This document shows positions 41,657 to 51,300 of a DNA stretch of 56,178 bases, one piece after another; positions within the stretch are counted from its first letter, which is position 1, and the number at the start of each line of letters is the position of its first letter. Source of the stretch: Rhodospirillales bacterium. Its GTDB lineage: Bacteria; Pseudomonadota; Alphaproteobacteria; Rhodospirillales; JANQFP01. The notes under the pieces are model-generated. The model saw only the letters and a program-made list of their open reading frames with translations, searched no databases and was not told the origin of the DNA. The translations under genes were made by a program, and so were the position numbers. Location: contig JANQFP010000089.1 of assembly GCA_028277795.1 (NCBI GenBank), positions 1 through 56,178 on the forward strand, in the 5' to 3' direction.

Positions 41657-43150
41657 TCATTCGATCGTGCCGGGTTCGCCACGACCTGACAGACCCTCGG
41701 CCGCGGCCTGAATGAGTGCGAGGTACGGCATCTCCGGACGAAAGGCATAGATGTCCTCCGCCGATCTGGCGACGGACGTCAGGGCATACCCGGCCAGATA
41801 GTCGAAACCGTTCGTCACCGCCGTCGTGTAGAGGCTTATGGTTCGAACCCCCAACACGTACGCCTTGAGTTGGCTCTTCTTGGCGGCATCGACGAATCTG
41901 TCCATCTGGGCCATGAGCGCCGTTTCGCCTTGATCCGGCGAGTACACGTCGATTCCCACGGCGTGCAGCCCCGCCGTCCGAAACGCCGGGAAGCTGGTAT
42001 GGTCCGGCGCGAATCGGGCCAGGACGGCCCGGCACGTCGGCCGCAGGACCGAAACGAATTCCAATAGCCGGCCCTGGGGAATCCCATTCGGCAACCCGAC
42101 CAACTCGAACACCACGCGATTGGCCAAGCCGGCGAACTCCCTCGCGCATAGACCGACGTACTGGGTCCGTCGGCGATTGTCGGCCAGGGTCTCGAAATGG
42201 ACCGGCAAAGCGAGAAGCGACCTCTTCTTGGTCTTGTTCAACATGGTGAGGGCGGCCGAAACCGCCTTCAGAGTCTGGATGTCGAGCTCGAGGATGTGGG
42301 CGGGGTTCCGGGGATCGCCGAGCACCTCGTATCCGGAATCGAAGCCGCCCTTGCGTGGCCGTATCGGAATGCACATGAAGGTCGACATGACCTTGGTGCG
42401 CACCGCCAGGAGTGGACGGAATACGTAATCGACTTCGAACAGGCCGGCGACGGGGCCCGGTCGGGTCCGGCCCGTCCGTTCCTCGATCCCCTTCTTCTCC
42501 GCGGCCTGCACTTCGATCTTTTCTTGGTGCCGCTCTGGTTGAGCGGCCTCCGAAGTCATCTGCGCGGGGCCGTCGGCAGCCCCCGCCTGATCGATACGTC
42601 CGGTATTCATCAGGCCCTCGATCAGGGACGTGAGCGGGGGCAGATCATGGAACAGCGTCTCCTGCCCGTCCGACGACTTGGCGACCTTGATGTCGATGAG
42701 TTCGGAGACCGTTTGCCGGCCCAACAACCGTTTCAGGATCTCTTCACCGATCAGGGTGCATTTGAGTTGGGCCTTCTGCTTGGTGCTTCCGGACAACACG
42801 ACGAGGTAGGACAGGTCGTCGTAACGGATGTAGAGATCGCGCGGCGTCAGGTGCTGATCGATGATCCGTTCGACGGTCTCGTGCACGCGCGCCTCGGTGT
42901 GCGGCCATTTGGCTCCCATGGCATCGCGGACCTTGCGGATGGAAATCAGGAACACCCGATCATCCAGGCCGGCCTGACGTTGGTCGAGGATCTTATCGAT
43001 CTGGCGTTCGAACCTAGCCACGCGCGGGTCGACCTTCTCCGGGGTTTTGGGGTCGGTCGGCACGCTCGCCGCCCGCTTCTGCCGTGCGCCTGCCGGGAAC
43101 CCGAGCGTCTTGAGCAAGGCGGTCAATACGGGTCCTTCGAATGCCGTCAT
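41657..43150 (-). CDS. Degenerate EAL-like signalling protein
   Basis: A 497-residue cytoplasmic protein. The N-terminal part has a segment FLISIRKVRDAMGAKW...LYIRYDDLSYLVVL that resembles a nucleotide-cyclase (GGDEF) core in which GGDEF has become YDDLS. The C-terminal half follows the EAL barrel order: VVFELVGLPNGIP, LARFAPDHTSFPAFRTAGLHAVGIDVYS, GVRTISLYTTAVTNGFDYLAGYAL. The EAL and DDFGTG residues needed for c-di-GMP hydrolysis are not seen. It may be a c-di-GMP receptor or a pure scaffold. The ATG overlaps the stop of the response regulator (ATGA). Assignment rests on pattern similarity only. Confidence 0.6.
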   Translation of the reverse strand: MTAFEGPVLTALLKTLGFPAGARQKRAASVPTDPKTPEKVDPRVARFERQIDKILDQRQAGLDDRVFLISIRKVRDAMGAKWPHTEARVHETVERIIDQHLTPRDLYIRYDDLSYLVVLSGSTKQKAQLKCTLIGEEILKRLLGRQTVSELIDIKVAKSSDGQETLFHDLPPLTSLIEGLMNTGRIDQAGAADGPAQMTSEAAQPERHQEKIEVQAAEKKGIEERTGRTRPGPVAGLFEVDYVFRPLLAVRTKVMSTFMCIPIRPRKGGFDSGYEVLGDPRNPAHILELDIQTLKAVSAALTMLNKTKKRSLLALPVHFETLADNRRRTQYVGLCAREFAGLANRVVFELVGLPNGIPQGRLLEFVSVLRPTCRAVLARFAPDHTSFPAFRTAGLHAVGIDVYSPDQGETALMAQMDRFVDAAKKSQLKAYVLGVRTISLYTTAVTNGFDYLAGYALTSVARSAEDIYAFRPEMPYLALIQAAAEGLSGRGEPGTIE

Positions 43151-44013
43151 CGCGGTGTTCCTTCGGCCGCCCATTTCTTGGTCTTCCGGTTGAGCGTCTC
43201 GGGCTCGATCGGAAGATCGATGATCTCGTCGATGGCCTCCACGGCTTGGGGACGGGGCAAGTCAGTCAGCGCTGGCGACCACGCGAGCAGAAACCGTGTC
43301 GCCCCGCCGGTACCCCGGTTTCGCGCCATCTTGGCGGTTACCGAGCCCAGCATGTCGGCGGTGTAGAACCACAGGATGGCGACGTGCGGCTGGGCGCCGA
43401 CGCAGTCGCGCAAAAACGCCTTGCCGCTCTCCGTGACGGTCACCTCATGGCCGAACCCTGCCAGCATCTGTGCTACCGCCGTCGTTTCCGCGACATCGCG
43501 CCCGACAAGGGCGACCGTGATGCCGGACCGCTTTGCCGCATGTGGGGCATCCTCCGGCAGGGCCTCTCCGCCACGCGTCTCGTCTCGGGTCAGTGCTTTG
43601 TAGAGCTTGACGTGTTCCTGTGCCTTCTTGGCCTCCATGCGGCCGACCTCACGCAACCGGGCCGCCACCTTGGCCACCAGGAGGTCGGCGTCAATGGGCT
43701 TCGTGAGGTAGTCGTCGGCGCCCAAGTCCAGGCCGGCGATAACGTCGTTGCGGTCGGCGTGGGCGGAAAGGAATAAGAACGGCATTTCGGCGAGTTGGGG
43801 ATGATCCTGCCGCAATCGCGACAGGGTTTCCTTCCCGTTCATCTTCGGCATCGAAACGTCACATAGCACCAAGTCCGGATGGTGGCGCACGATGGCGTCC
43901 AGACCCTCCTGCCCGTTGGCAGCCGCGATGACCTCGTGTCCCGCGGACTCGAGGATCTTCCGCAGGGTGACGCGGACAAGCTTTTCGTCATCGATTATGA
44001 CGAGTTTGGCCAT
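43147..44013 (-). CDS. Response regulator with a second, phospho-site-lacking receiver
   Basis: A 288-residue protein. The first receiver (1-120) is complete: acidic pair at 8-9, phospho-acceptor Asp52 in CDVSMPKMNG, Thr/Ser in FLSAHAD, and Lys105 in LTKPID. After a short linker (helical, KKAQEHVKLYKAL) a second receiver-like fold (about 160-275, ITVALVGRDVAETTAVAQML) lacks the Asp; ILWFYTADM stands at that place. There is no DNA-binding or enzymatic domain. The first receiver resembles the stand-alone regulator at 48000-48374. It is translationally coupled to the degenerate EAL-like gene. Confidence 0.85.
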   Translation of the reverse strand: MAKLVIIDDEKLVRVTLRKILESAGHEVIAAANGQEGLDAIVRHHPDLVLCDVSMPKMNGKETLSRLRQDHPQLAEMPFLFLSAHADRNDVIAGLDLGADDYLTKPIDADLLVAKVAARLREVGRMEAKKAQEHVKLYKALTRDETRGGEALPEDAPHAAKRSGITVALVGRDVAETTAVAQMLAGFGHEVTVTESGKAFLRDCVGAQPHVAILWFYTADMLGSVTAKMARNRGTGGATRFLLAWSPALTDLPRPQAVEAIDEIIDLPIEPETLNRKTKKWAAEGTPR

Positions 44014-44226
44014 CGATCCGCCCCTCATCGTCTTCGGCTCTGTTCCAACCCGGCATCCGCTCTGGCCTCCGAGTTACGCCTCGCAGGACGCCGAGCCGGA
44101 ACGCCCGCGAGTCCAGCAATGCAATACGACCTACCTCAGCTCACTGATTGTCAAATCAAGAACGCGTTCCAATGGACCTTCTGACGGCAGATTGACTGTG
44201 GAATTTGGCCTCCGGATCTGCCGCCG
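44014..44226. other. Gap with a possible promoter for the regulator/EAL-like pair
   Basis: On the minus strand TTGACA (44149-44154) is followed at a long spacing by TCGTAT (about 44124-44129). This is a weak candidate promoter about 110 bp upstream of the response regulator. No terminator or reading frame is evident. Confidence 0.3.
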
Positions 44227-45249
44227 CTACGGCATCAGTGTCGATCGATCCAGGGCATAGAACCCGTGCTCGGCCAGGAACGCCTGCGTTGGCGCGAGCA
44301 AGGTCTCGATCGCCGGCGGGGGGACGTACACGACCTCGCCGAGGCTGAGACCCCCGAACACATGGAACATCGCGTAGTCTTCGCCCAGCCCTTTCATTTG
44401 GGCCGCCGGGACCGGTTGGATGATCACATACTTCTGCTCGACCCTCCAATCACCGGCGGCGCCGGGAACCCGCAGCAACAGGGTCTTCACCTGCAGGTGT
44501 TCCAACTCGGCCGAGATCGGCTCCACCGCATGGGGCAGTCGCGTCATCAGCCCCTCGCCGACCCCCAACAGCAGCGGGACGCAGAACTTGGTCAGGCGGA
44601 AAAAGCGGTCGATCTGAAGACCGATGAAATCCGTCCTCGTCGAGACACCGAGTCGGCTGTTGAAGTTGTCGCCGGAACCGAGGTTCAGTCGGGCGCACGC
44701 GTCAAGGTAGGGTTGATCGACGGTATAGATGGCGGAGTTATGGCCGGCGAGTTCGGCGACGATGTCCTTGAGGTATTCGTATCGCTCCACATTGATCTCG
44801 ATCGGTTCGGTGACAAGGTCGACATGCGCTTTGATCGGCAGGTTGAACTGTCGCGAGGGCAGTGCGTGCGGGGATGGCGAAGCGGTCCGAAAGTCATCGG
44901 CCCGTCGCGGGCCGTCGAATCCGAGGTAGCGGTCGGCCGCAAACAGCTCGAGCAATGCCGAGAAGATCCCCCATGCCGACCGGGTAAGGGCGGCTTCGTC
45001 GTCTTCGTCCACCTCGTAGGTGTACCAGAACTCGTCTCCGATCGCCTTGACGAGGTAGAGGCGGGTATGATCGATGAATTGGTCGCTGAGCAGCCGTCGG
45101 TAGAAATCCCGTTCGATACCGAACAGGAGCTTCAGGAACTCCTGATACAGGGAATGACGGTGGGTGTCGTCGTCCACGCTCGCTTCGACCAGAGCCTGTT
45201 TGACCATCGTCGATCCGGCCAGATCGATCGAGATGCTCAAGTAGGCCAT
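44227..45249 (-). CDS. Class III nucleotidyl-cyclase-like protein
   Basis: A 340-residue soluble protein. The start SISIDLAGSTMVK (Asp9) resembles the first metal-binding strand of class III adenylate/guanylate cyclases (DxxGST). VKAIGDEFWYTYEV resembles their lysine and second aspartate strand (K-x-x-GD). The rest (QIDRFFRLTKFCVPLLLGVG, GLGEDYAMFHVFGGL) is not recognisable, and the usual Asn/Arg transition-state residues were not found. It may therefore be a cyclase of unusual type or an inactive relative. It lies between a sensor kinase and a response regulator on the same strand, 121 bp after the kinase. Confidence in coding is high; confidence in function is modest. Confidence 0.6.
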   Translation of the reverse strand: MAYLSISIDLAGSTMVKQALVEASVDDDTHRHSLYQEFLKLLFGIERDFYRRLLSDQFIDHTRLYLVKAIGDEFWYTYEVDEDDEAALTRSAWGIFSALLELFAADRYLGFDGPRRADDFRTASPSPHALPSRQFNLPIKAHVDLVTEPIEINVERYEYLKDIVAELAGHNSAIYTVDQPYLDACARLNLGSGDNFNSRLGVSTRTDFIGLQIDRFFRLTKFCVPLLLGVGEGLMTRLPHAVEPISAELEHLQVKTLLLRVPGAAGDWRVEQKYVIIQPVPAAQMKGLGEDYAMFHVFGGLSLGEVVYVPPPAIETLLAPTQAFLAEHGFYALDRSTLMP

Positions 45250-45370
45250 ATGCGTCCCCCGGCGATGGTCCCCGCCGCCTGGTCGCCGAAGCACCCCTCG
45301 CCCCGCGCAGGCCCGAGTGCCGGGGAGCTCCGCCCCGGACCCAGGCGCAGCCCTGGTGGCGCCATGGTGC

Positions 45371-47953
45371 TCACGGTGTGGCCGCCGGCCGATCGCCGGC
45401 GCAGGGGAGGTACACGTCGACCGTCGTTCCGGCGTCGGGCTCGCTGTCGATGACGACGGCGCCGCCGTGTCGCGTGACGATGCCGTGCACCACGGCGAGT
45501 CCCATGCCGATGCCGTCGCCCACGGTCTTGGTGGTGAAGAAGGGGTCGAAGGCGCGGGCGATCGTCGAGTCGTCCATGCCGCGGCCGGTATCCGAGATGC
45601 GGAGCCGGACGTAGTCCCCCTCGCCGAGGCCCTCGACCGCGGACCCCGCATCGCCACCGATCGCCGTCCGCTTCACCGTCACGCCGAGCTCGCCGATCCG
45701 TCCATCCATGGCGTCGATGCCGTTCCCCGCCACGTTCAGAAACACCGTCGCCAGATCGTCGGCGTTGCCGGCCGCCGTCCCCGCCGAGGGTTCCACATCC
45801 TCGGACACCCTGATGGTCCTCGGCACCGTGGACTTGAACAGGTCCAACGTGTGCCGCACCACCGCGCCCACGTCGACCACCTCCCGCCCGTCGGCGTCAT
45901 GGTGGCCGAAGGCGACGATCTGGCCCACCAGGTCCTTGGCGCGCTCGCCGGCTTCCACCACCATCTCGAGGTTTTCGCGGGCTTCGCTTTCGGCAGGGAA
46001 GTCGCGCATGGTGGCCCGCGCCAGCTCCAGCATCGGCAGCAGCATGTTGTTCAGCTCGTGGGAGATGCCAGCGGCCAGGTTGCCCAGACCCTGCATCTTC
46101 TCCGCTTGTCTCATCCGCTGCTCGGCGTCCTTGACCTGGGTGATGTCGGCGCGGATGAGGACCGTCCCGCCGTCCTGGGTGGGGTATGTGCGCGACAGCA
46201 TCCAACGGTCGCCCACCACGCGGTGGGGTGCGCGCGGACCCTTCTCGCGGTGGTCGGCGACGCGTTCGGCGATCCACTCCTCCTCGCGGCCCTCGGCATC
46301 CTGGTAGTATCCCCGTTCCGTGAGGGCTCGGACCATGCGCTCGAACGGCACGCCGGGCTCGAGAACATCACTGATCACGGAAAGCGAATCGCGGTAACTG
46401 GAGTTGCATAGAACCAGCCGGTCGCTTTTGTCGAACATCGCCCATCCCTCGGAGATGCTCTCGATGGCGTCGACGAGGCGCGCGTGGGCCTGCCGGGCGC
46501 GTATTTCCGTCTCCACCTGTTCGGTCACGTCGGCGCCGGTGCCCCGATATCCGGCGAACGCGCCCGAATCGCCGAACACGGGGACGCCGCTGACGCTGAC
46601 GATCCGAACGCGCCCGTCGTCCGCGACCACCGAGTACCGGAAATCCTTGAACGGCCGCGTGGCCTCCAGGTCCGCGAGGTGGCCCCGCCAATCTTCGTCG
46701 GACTGGCCCGGCGCCCCGGGGAGCTCGTCGCGACGCCGCCCGATCAAGGCCTCAGACGGAATGCCGGTGCGTATCTCGAATTGACTGGAAAACCAAGTGA
46801 ATCTCAGGTCCGCCCCCATCGTCCACAGCCAGTCCGACGACGCCTCCGCGAAATCGCGGAACTGCCGCTCGCTTGCCGACAGGCGCCGCGCCGCGCGGGC
46901 AAGCAATGCCATGTGGGTGGCCAGGCCCCCCGTCATCGCGAGGCCGGCCGCAAGGACCAGCCAGCTCATCATCAAGTCCGGTTCGAAGAGTCCGGGCACG
47001 GGGGACAGGACGAACTCCCAGCGCCGCCCGCCGATATCGATGGCGTCGGTGTAACGACGGTTCGCGCTTCGAGGGGAGGGCGTTTCGGCGAAGCCGGAAA
47101 CCACCGATGTGCTTCGCCGCCGCGAGCTATGGACGTAGAGAAACCGCTCCGAGTCGGCGGCGGATAGGTCTCGAATAGCGACATCGATGCCCACAGGATC
47201 GACATGAACCATCGCGTGCTCGACGAGGTCTCTGATCACGTAGCCGCCGGCCAGATAACCGAGGACCCGGGGCCGCCCCTGGTCAGGCGCAACGGCGTCG
47301 TCCTTGGCGTAGAGGGGCTGAAACGCCAGCACCGCGAAACCGCCCGCGGACTCTTTGAGCAGGGACGCGTCGAAGCGGCCGCTCAGGACCAGGGCTCCGC
47401 TGTCTCCCGAAGCGGCCATCGGTGCCGCGAATTGCGGGATCTGGCGCAAATCGACCCCGATGTCGAACCCGTGCCGGTCCAGCGGATCGACGAACAGGAT
47501 CGGGACGTACACGTCCCGCCGGCCGGCCGGCCGCCGTTCACCGGCCGTGCCGAGATCGACGATGGGCCGAGGCGGCCGACCCCGCACCGACTCCGACTCG
47601 AAGGCCTCCCGGTCGGCATGGCGCACGCGCGGCGCCTCTATCACGAAATGCAGTCCCGGTTGGCGGCGGCGGATGGCCGAGACGAACGTGCGGAACTCCC
47701 CGGCGTCGACCACCTCGCTGGCCTCGTACAGATCGGCGGTCGAGCGCAGGGCGTCCAGCGACCGGAATATCTCCAGTCGGATGACGTCGATGCGATCGCG
47801 CGCCGCGCTGCGGAATCGTTCCGACACCTCGGCCCCGGACATTTCGCGCATATGCTGGAAGCTGATCGCCGACGCGGCCAAGCCAATCACGACGACCACG
47901 ATTAACGCGCCGTAATAGGAGCGGACGTCGGACGATATCGCCAGCGGTCGCAT
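45371..47953 (-). CDS. CHASE-PAS-PAS hybrid-less sensor histidine kinase
   Basis: An 860-residue membrane kinase. One helix lies near 14-33, a periplasmic CHASE-type domain at about 60-300 (ending GGRRWEFVLSPVPGLFE), and a second helix at about 330-350. Two PAS domains follow (FRDFAEASSDWLWTMGADLRFTWFS; AIESISEGWAMFDKSDRLVLCN), then HisKA with phospho-acceptor in AAGISHELNNML, and the ATPase domain (NVAGNGIDAMDG, DTGRGMD, GIGMGLAVVHGIV). CHASE domains sense small extracellular ligands. There is no output domain, so it should signal to a separate regulator such as the one encoded just upstream at 48000-48374. Confidence 0.92.
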   Translation of the reverse strand: MRPLAISSDVRSYYGALIVVVVIGLAASAISFQHMREMSGAEVSERFRSAARDRIDVIRLEIFRSLDALRSTADLYEASEVVDAGEFRTFVSAIRRRQPGLHFVIEAPRVRHADREAFESESVRGRPPRPIVDLGTAGERRPAGRRDVYVPILFVDPLDRHGFDIGVDLRQIPQFAAPMAASGDSGALVLSGRFDASLLKESAGGFAVLAFQPLYAKDDAVAPDQGRPRVLGYLAGGYVIRDLVEHAMVHVDPVGIDVAIRDLSAADSERFLYVHSSRRRSTSVVSGFAETPSPRSANRRYTDAIDIGGRRWEFVLSPVPGLFEPDLMMSWLVLAAGLAMTGGLATHMALLARAARRLSASERQFRDFAEASSDWLWTMGADLRFTWFSSQFEIRTGIPSEALIGRRRDELPGAPGQSDEDWRGHLADLEATRPFKDFRYSVVADDGRVRIVSVSGVPVFGDSGAFAGYRGTGADVTEQVETEIRARQAHARLVDAIESISEGWAMFDKSDRLVLCNSSYRDSLSVISDVLEPGVPFERMVRALTERGYYQDAEGREEEWIAERVADHREKGPRAPHRVVGDRWMLSRTYPTQDGGTVLIRADITQVKDAEQRMRQAEKMQGLGNLAAGISHELNNMLLPMLELARATMRDFPAESEARENLEMVVEAGERAKDLVGQIVAFGHHDADGREVVDVGAVVRHTLDLFKSTVPRTIRVSEDVEPSAGTAAGNADDLATVFLNVAGNGIDAMDGRIGELGVTVKRTAIGGDAGSAVEGLGEGDYVRLRISDTGRGMDDSTIARAFDPFFTTKTVGDGIGMGLAVVHGIVTRHGGAVVIDSEPDAGTTVDVYLPCAGDRPAATP

Positions 47954-47999
47954 GATCTGTCAACGGCTCCCGGCCGGTCCCGGCGGACCCGGACGGCTG

Positions 48000-48374
48000 T
48001 CAGCCCGACCCCGACAGGCAGTCGCCGACCGCACCCAGCAGCTGGTCCTCCGAGAACGGCTTGGCGAGGACGGCGTCGGCGCCGAACTGCTTGGCCAGCT
48101 TGAGGAAGTCGAGGTTGCGCGTGCGCCCGCCGCCGGAGATGGCGATGATCTTGAGGTTCGGGTGGTCGCGTTTCAGCTCGATGGTGGTTTCCACACCCTC
48201 CTTCTCCGGCATGATGATGTCGGTGATCAGGAGGTCGCAGGCCTGGGCGTTCTGCATCTCGATCGCCTCCCTGCCGTTCGCGGCCTCGGTCACCTCGTGG
48301 CCGGCCGACGTGAGGATCTTGCGGATGGTGACGCGCACCAGTTTCTCGTCGTCCGCAACCAGTATCCGTGCCAT
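48000..48374 (-). CDS. Stand-alone response regulator receiver
   Basis: A 124-residue single receiver domain. The acidic pair is DDE at 8-10, the phospho-acceptor Asp52 is in LITDIIMPEKEG, Ser80 follows IIAIS, and Lys105 is in VLAKPFSED. No output domain is present. ATG at 48374 has AAGGAG upstream. It lies between two sensor kinases, 46 bp before the CHASE kinase start, and may shuttle phosphate or act on a partner protein. Confidence 0.9.
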   Translation of the reverse strand: MARILVADDEKLVRVTIRKILTSAGHEVTEAANGREAIEMQNAQACDLLITDIIMPEKEGVETTIELKRDHPNLKIIAISGGGRTRNLDFLKLAKQFGADAVLAKPFSEDQLLGAVGDCLSGSG

Positions 48375-48397
48375 GTGTCGTCTCCTTTGCTCTTTGA

Positions 48398-51300
48398 TCA
48401 CTGCGAAGCGCGTGTGTCGCCGGGGCCGGGTTCAGCGGCGTTCCCGCTGACCAGGGGGAGAAAGACGTCGAAGGTCGTGCCGACCCCCACCTCGCTGGAC
48501 ACCCGGATGGTTCCGCCGTGCCGGGTGACGATGCCGTAACAGGTGGCGAGCCCGAGCCCGGTGCCCTCGCCGACCTCCTTGGTGGTGAAGAAGGGCTCGA
48601 AAATGCGGTGCATGGTCTTTTCGTCCATGCCGTGGCCCGTATCGGTGACGGTGAGCCTGGCGTAGGGGCTGGGCGGCAGCGCCCCCTCGGCGGCCGCCGT
48701 CCCGTCGCCGATGGTGGTGCGCGCGAGCGAGATGGCGAGCCTGCCGACCCGCCCCTCCATGGCGTCGACGGCATTGGACGCCAGGTTCATCAGGACGGCG
48801 CCGAGCTGGGCCTGGTCCACGTCGACGGTTCCGGTGTCGGGCTCGATCGCCGGCTCGAGGGTGACGGTCGTCGGTACCGATGACCGCAGGAGACCCATCC
48901 AGCGCTTCATGAAATCCGAGATGTCGACGACCTCCCGTTTCGTCTCTTCGCGGCGGCTGAAGCTGAGGATCTGCTGCACCAGGGTCTTGGCCCGCTCTCC
49001 GGCCTCGGTGACCATCTCGAGGTTCTCGCGAAGTGGGCTGTCCTCGGGCAGATCCTCAATGGACAGCGCGGTAAGCGACAGGATCGGCTGCAGCATGTTG
49101 TTGAGGTCATGGGCGATGCCGCCGGCGAGGTTGCCCAGGGATTCCATCTTCTGCATCTGCGCCAGCTCCTGCTCGGTCTGCAGGCGGTCGGTGACGTCCT
49201 CCTGCACGGCGACGTAATGCATGACGGTACCGCCCACGTCCTTGATCGGCGAGATCACGGTTTCGGCCCAGTAGAGCGAACCGTCCTTGCGCCGGTTGAG
49301 AAACCGGCCACGCCAATTCTCGCCGACCCGCAGCGTCGCCCACAGCGCGTCATATCGTTCCCTTGGCGTTTCGCCCGAAGCCATGATGCTCGTTGGCGCG
49401 CCGATGGCGTCTTCCAGCGTGTAACCGGTGACCTCGGTGAAGGCACGGTTCACATACTCGATTCTGGTGTCCGTATCGGAGATGACGACCATGATCGGGC
49501 TTTGTTCGACCGCCGCCGTGAGGATCCTCAACTCCTCTTCGGTCTTCTTGCGGGCGGTGATGTGGGTATCGGTGCCCGACAGACGGACCGCCTTTCCGGC
49601 GTCGTCACGGATCGCGCGCCCGTGGGCGAGAAACCACCGGTCGCTTCCGTCCTTGTGCACCATGCGGTGCTCGATCTCGTAAGCGTCCGTCCGGCCCTCG
49701 ATGCAGTCGCGGGCGGCGGCCATGACCCGGTCGCGGTCGTCCGGATGCACCAGGGCGCCCCAGTCCTCGATGCGATTTGGTATCTCTTCGTCGGCGTATC
49801 CCAGTATCGCCTTCAGGTTGGGCGCCACGTAGATGGCGTCGGTGGCCAGCTCCCAGTCCCAGACGCCGACCCCGCCGGCGAGGACCGCGCGCTGGTAGCG
49901 CTCCTCACTCTGCATGAGCGCTTCCTCGACCCGGTGCCTCTTGGTCACGTCGAGGACGATGCCTTCCAGTGCGGTGAGGGAGCCGTCGGCGGCCCAGATC
50001 CCCTGGCCATGCTCCTGCACACGTTTCTCGGTGCCGTCGCTGGTTCGCAGGCGGTAGGAGAGCTGGAACGGTCGCCGCTCGCCCACCGCCGCCTGCACCT
50101 CGTCCCACACGCGGTCGCGGTCGTCCTGATGGATCAGGTCGACGAAGGCCAGGTTGTCCTGGCCGACCAGCGCTCCCGGTTCGAAGCCGGTCAACGCTTT
50201 CGCCCCTTCGCTGACGAATTCCATCGGCCAGTCGGGCTCGTTGCGACAGCGGTAGGCCATGCCCGGCAGGTTGGCCATCATGGTGGCGAGCTCCCGCTCG
50301 CGCTCGCGGAGCTCGCCCTCGGCCCGCCGCCGCTCCGCCGAATCGCGCAGGGCGATGAGGCCGTAGGCGAGATCGTTGGCCATTTCCTCCAGGATCTCGA
50401 TCTCGTGGGCGGTGAAGGCGTTCTTTGCCCCGGCGTAGACATTCATCGTGCCGAAGATGCGGGCATCGTCCCGCAGCGGCAGGGCGACCAAGGAACGGAA
50501 CCCACGACTGGCGGCCTCCTCGCGCCACGGCCCAACGGCCCCGTCGCCGGCCAGGTCGCGCTCGACCACGGTGCGGCCGGTGCGGATGGCGCGGCCGGTC
50601 GGCCCCCGTCCGTATTCGTCGTCGGCCCAGGTGATCCGCACCTGGTTCAGATAGCCTTTTTCGTACCCGTAGTGGGCAACGGGGCGCACCGTCTTGGCCG
50701 CATCGTCCTCGGCGAAACCCACCCAGGCCATCCGGTAGCCGCCCTCCTCGACCGCGATGCGGCACATGTCGAACAGGAGCTGCGCCTCGCTGGTGGCGCG
50801 GACCAGCATCTGGTTGCCTTGACTGATGGTGCGCAGCGCCCGGTTGGTGCGGACCAGGTCGTCCTGCGCGCGCTTGCGCTCGGTGACGTCGACGAGGACG
50901 GCGAGCGACCGGACGAAGCCGTTCTCATTCCCCTCCGCGATGGCCGACAGCTCGACGTCGATCACCTCGCCGTTCTTCTTGACCATCTGGTAGGGAACGT
51001 CCTTGCAGGCCCCGGTGCGCAGGAAGTCCGGCAGCACCACCTCGGCGGCGTAGCGGCGCGACTCCTCGGTCAGGAAATCGGTCGACGGCCGGCCGATCAC
51101 CTCGTCGCGCTCGTAGCCCAGATGCTCTAGCCAGTAGTCACTGACGCTGATCAGCCGACCACCGCCATTGATCGAATGCATCATGACGGGCGTCTTCGTA
51201 TAGAGCTCTCGGTAGCGTTCCTCGCTTTCGCGGATTGCCAGCTCGGCAAGTCGGCGAGCGGTGACGTCGTGGAGCGTGATCATCGACGCGGTCTCGCCCT

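Noticed and set aside
40317-42374. 685-codon frame ending in the TRAP binding protein
   Set aside because: The signal peptide and ribosome site place the real start at 41300; the upstream part is Arg-rich and overlaps the EAL-like gene out of frame.
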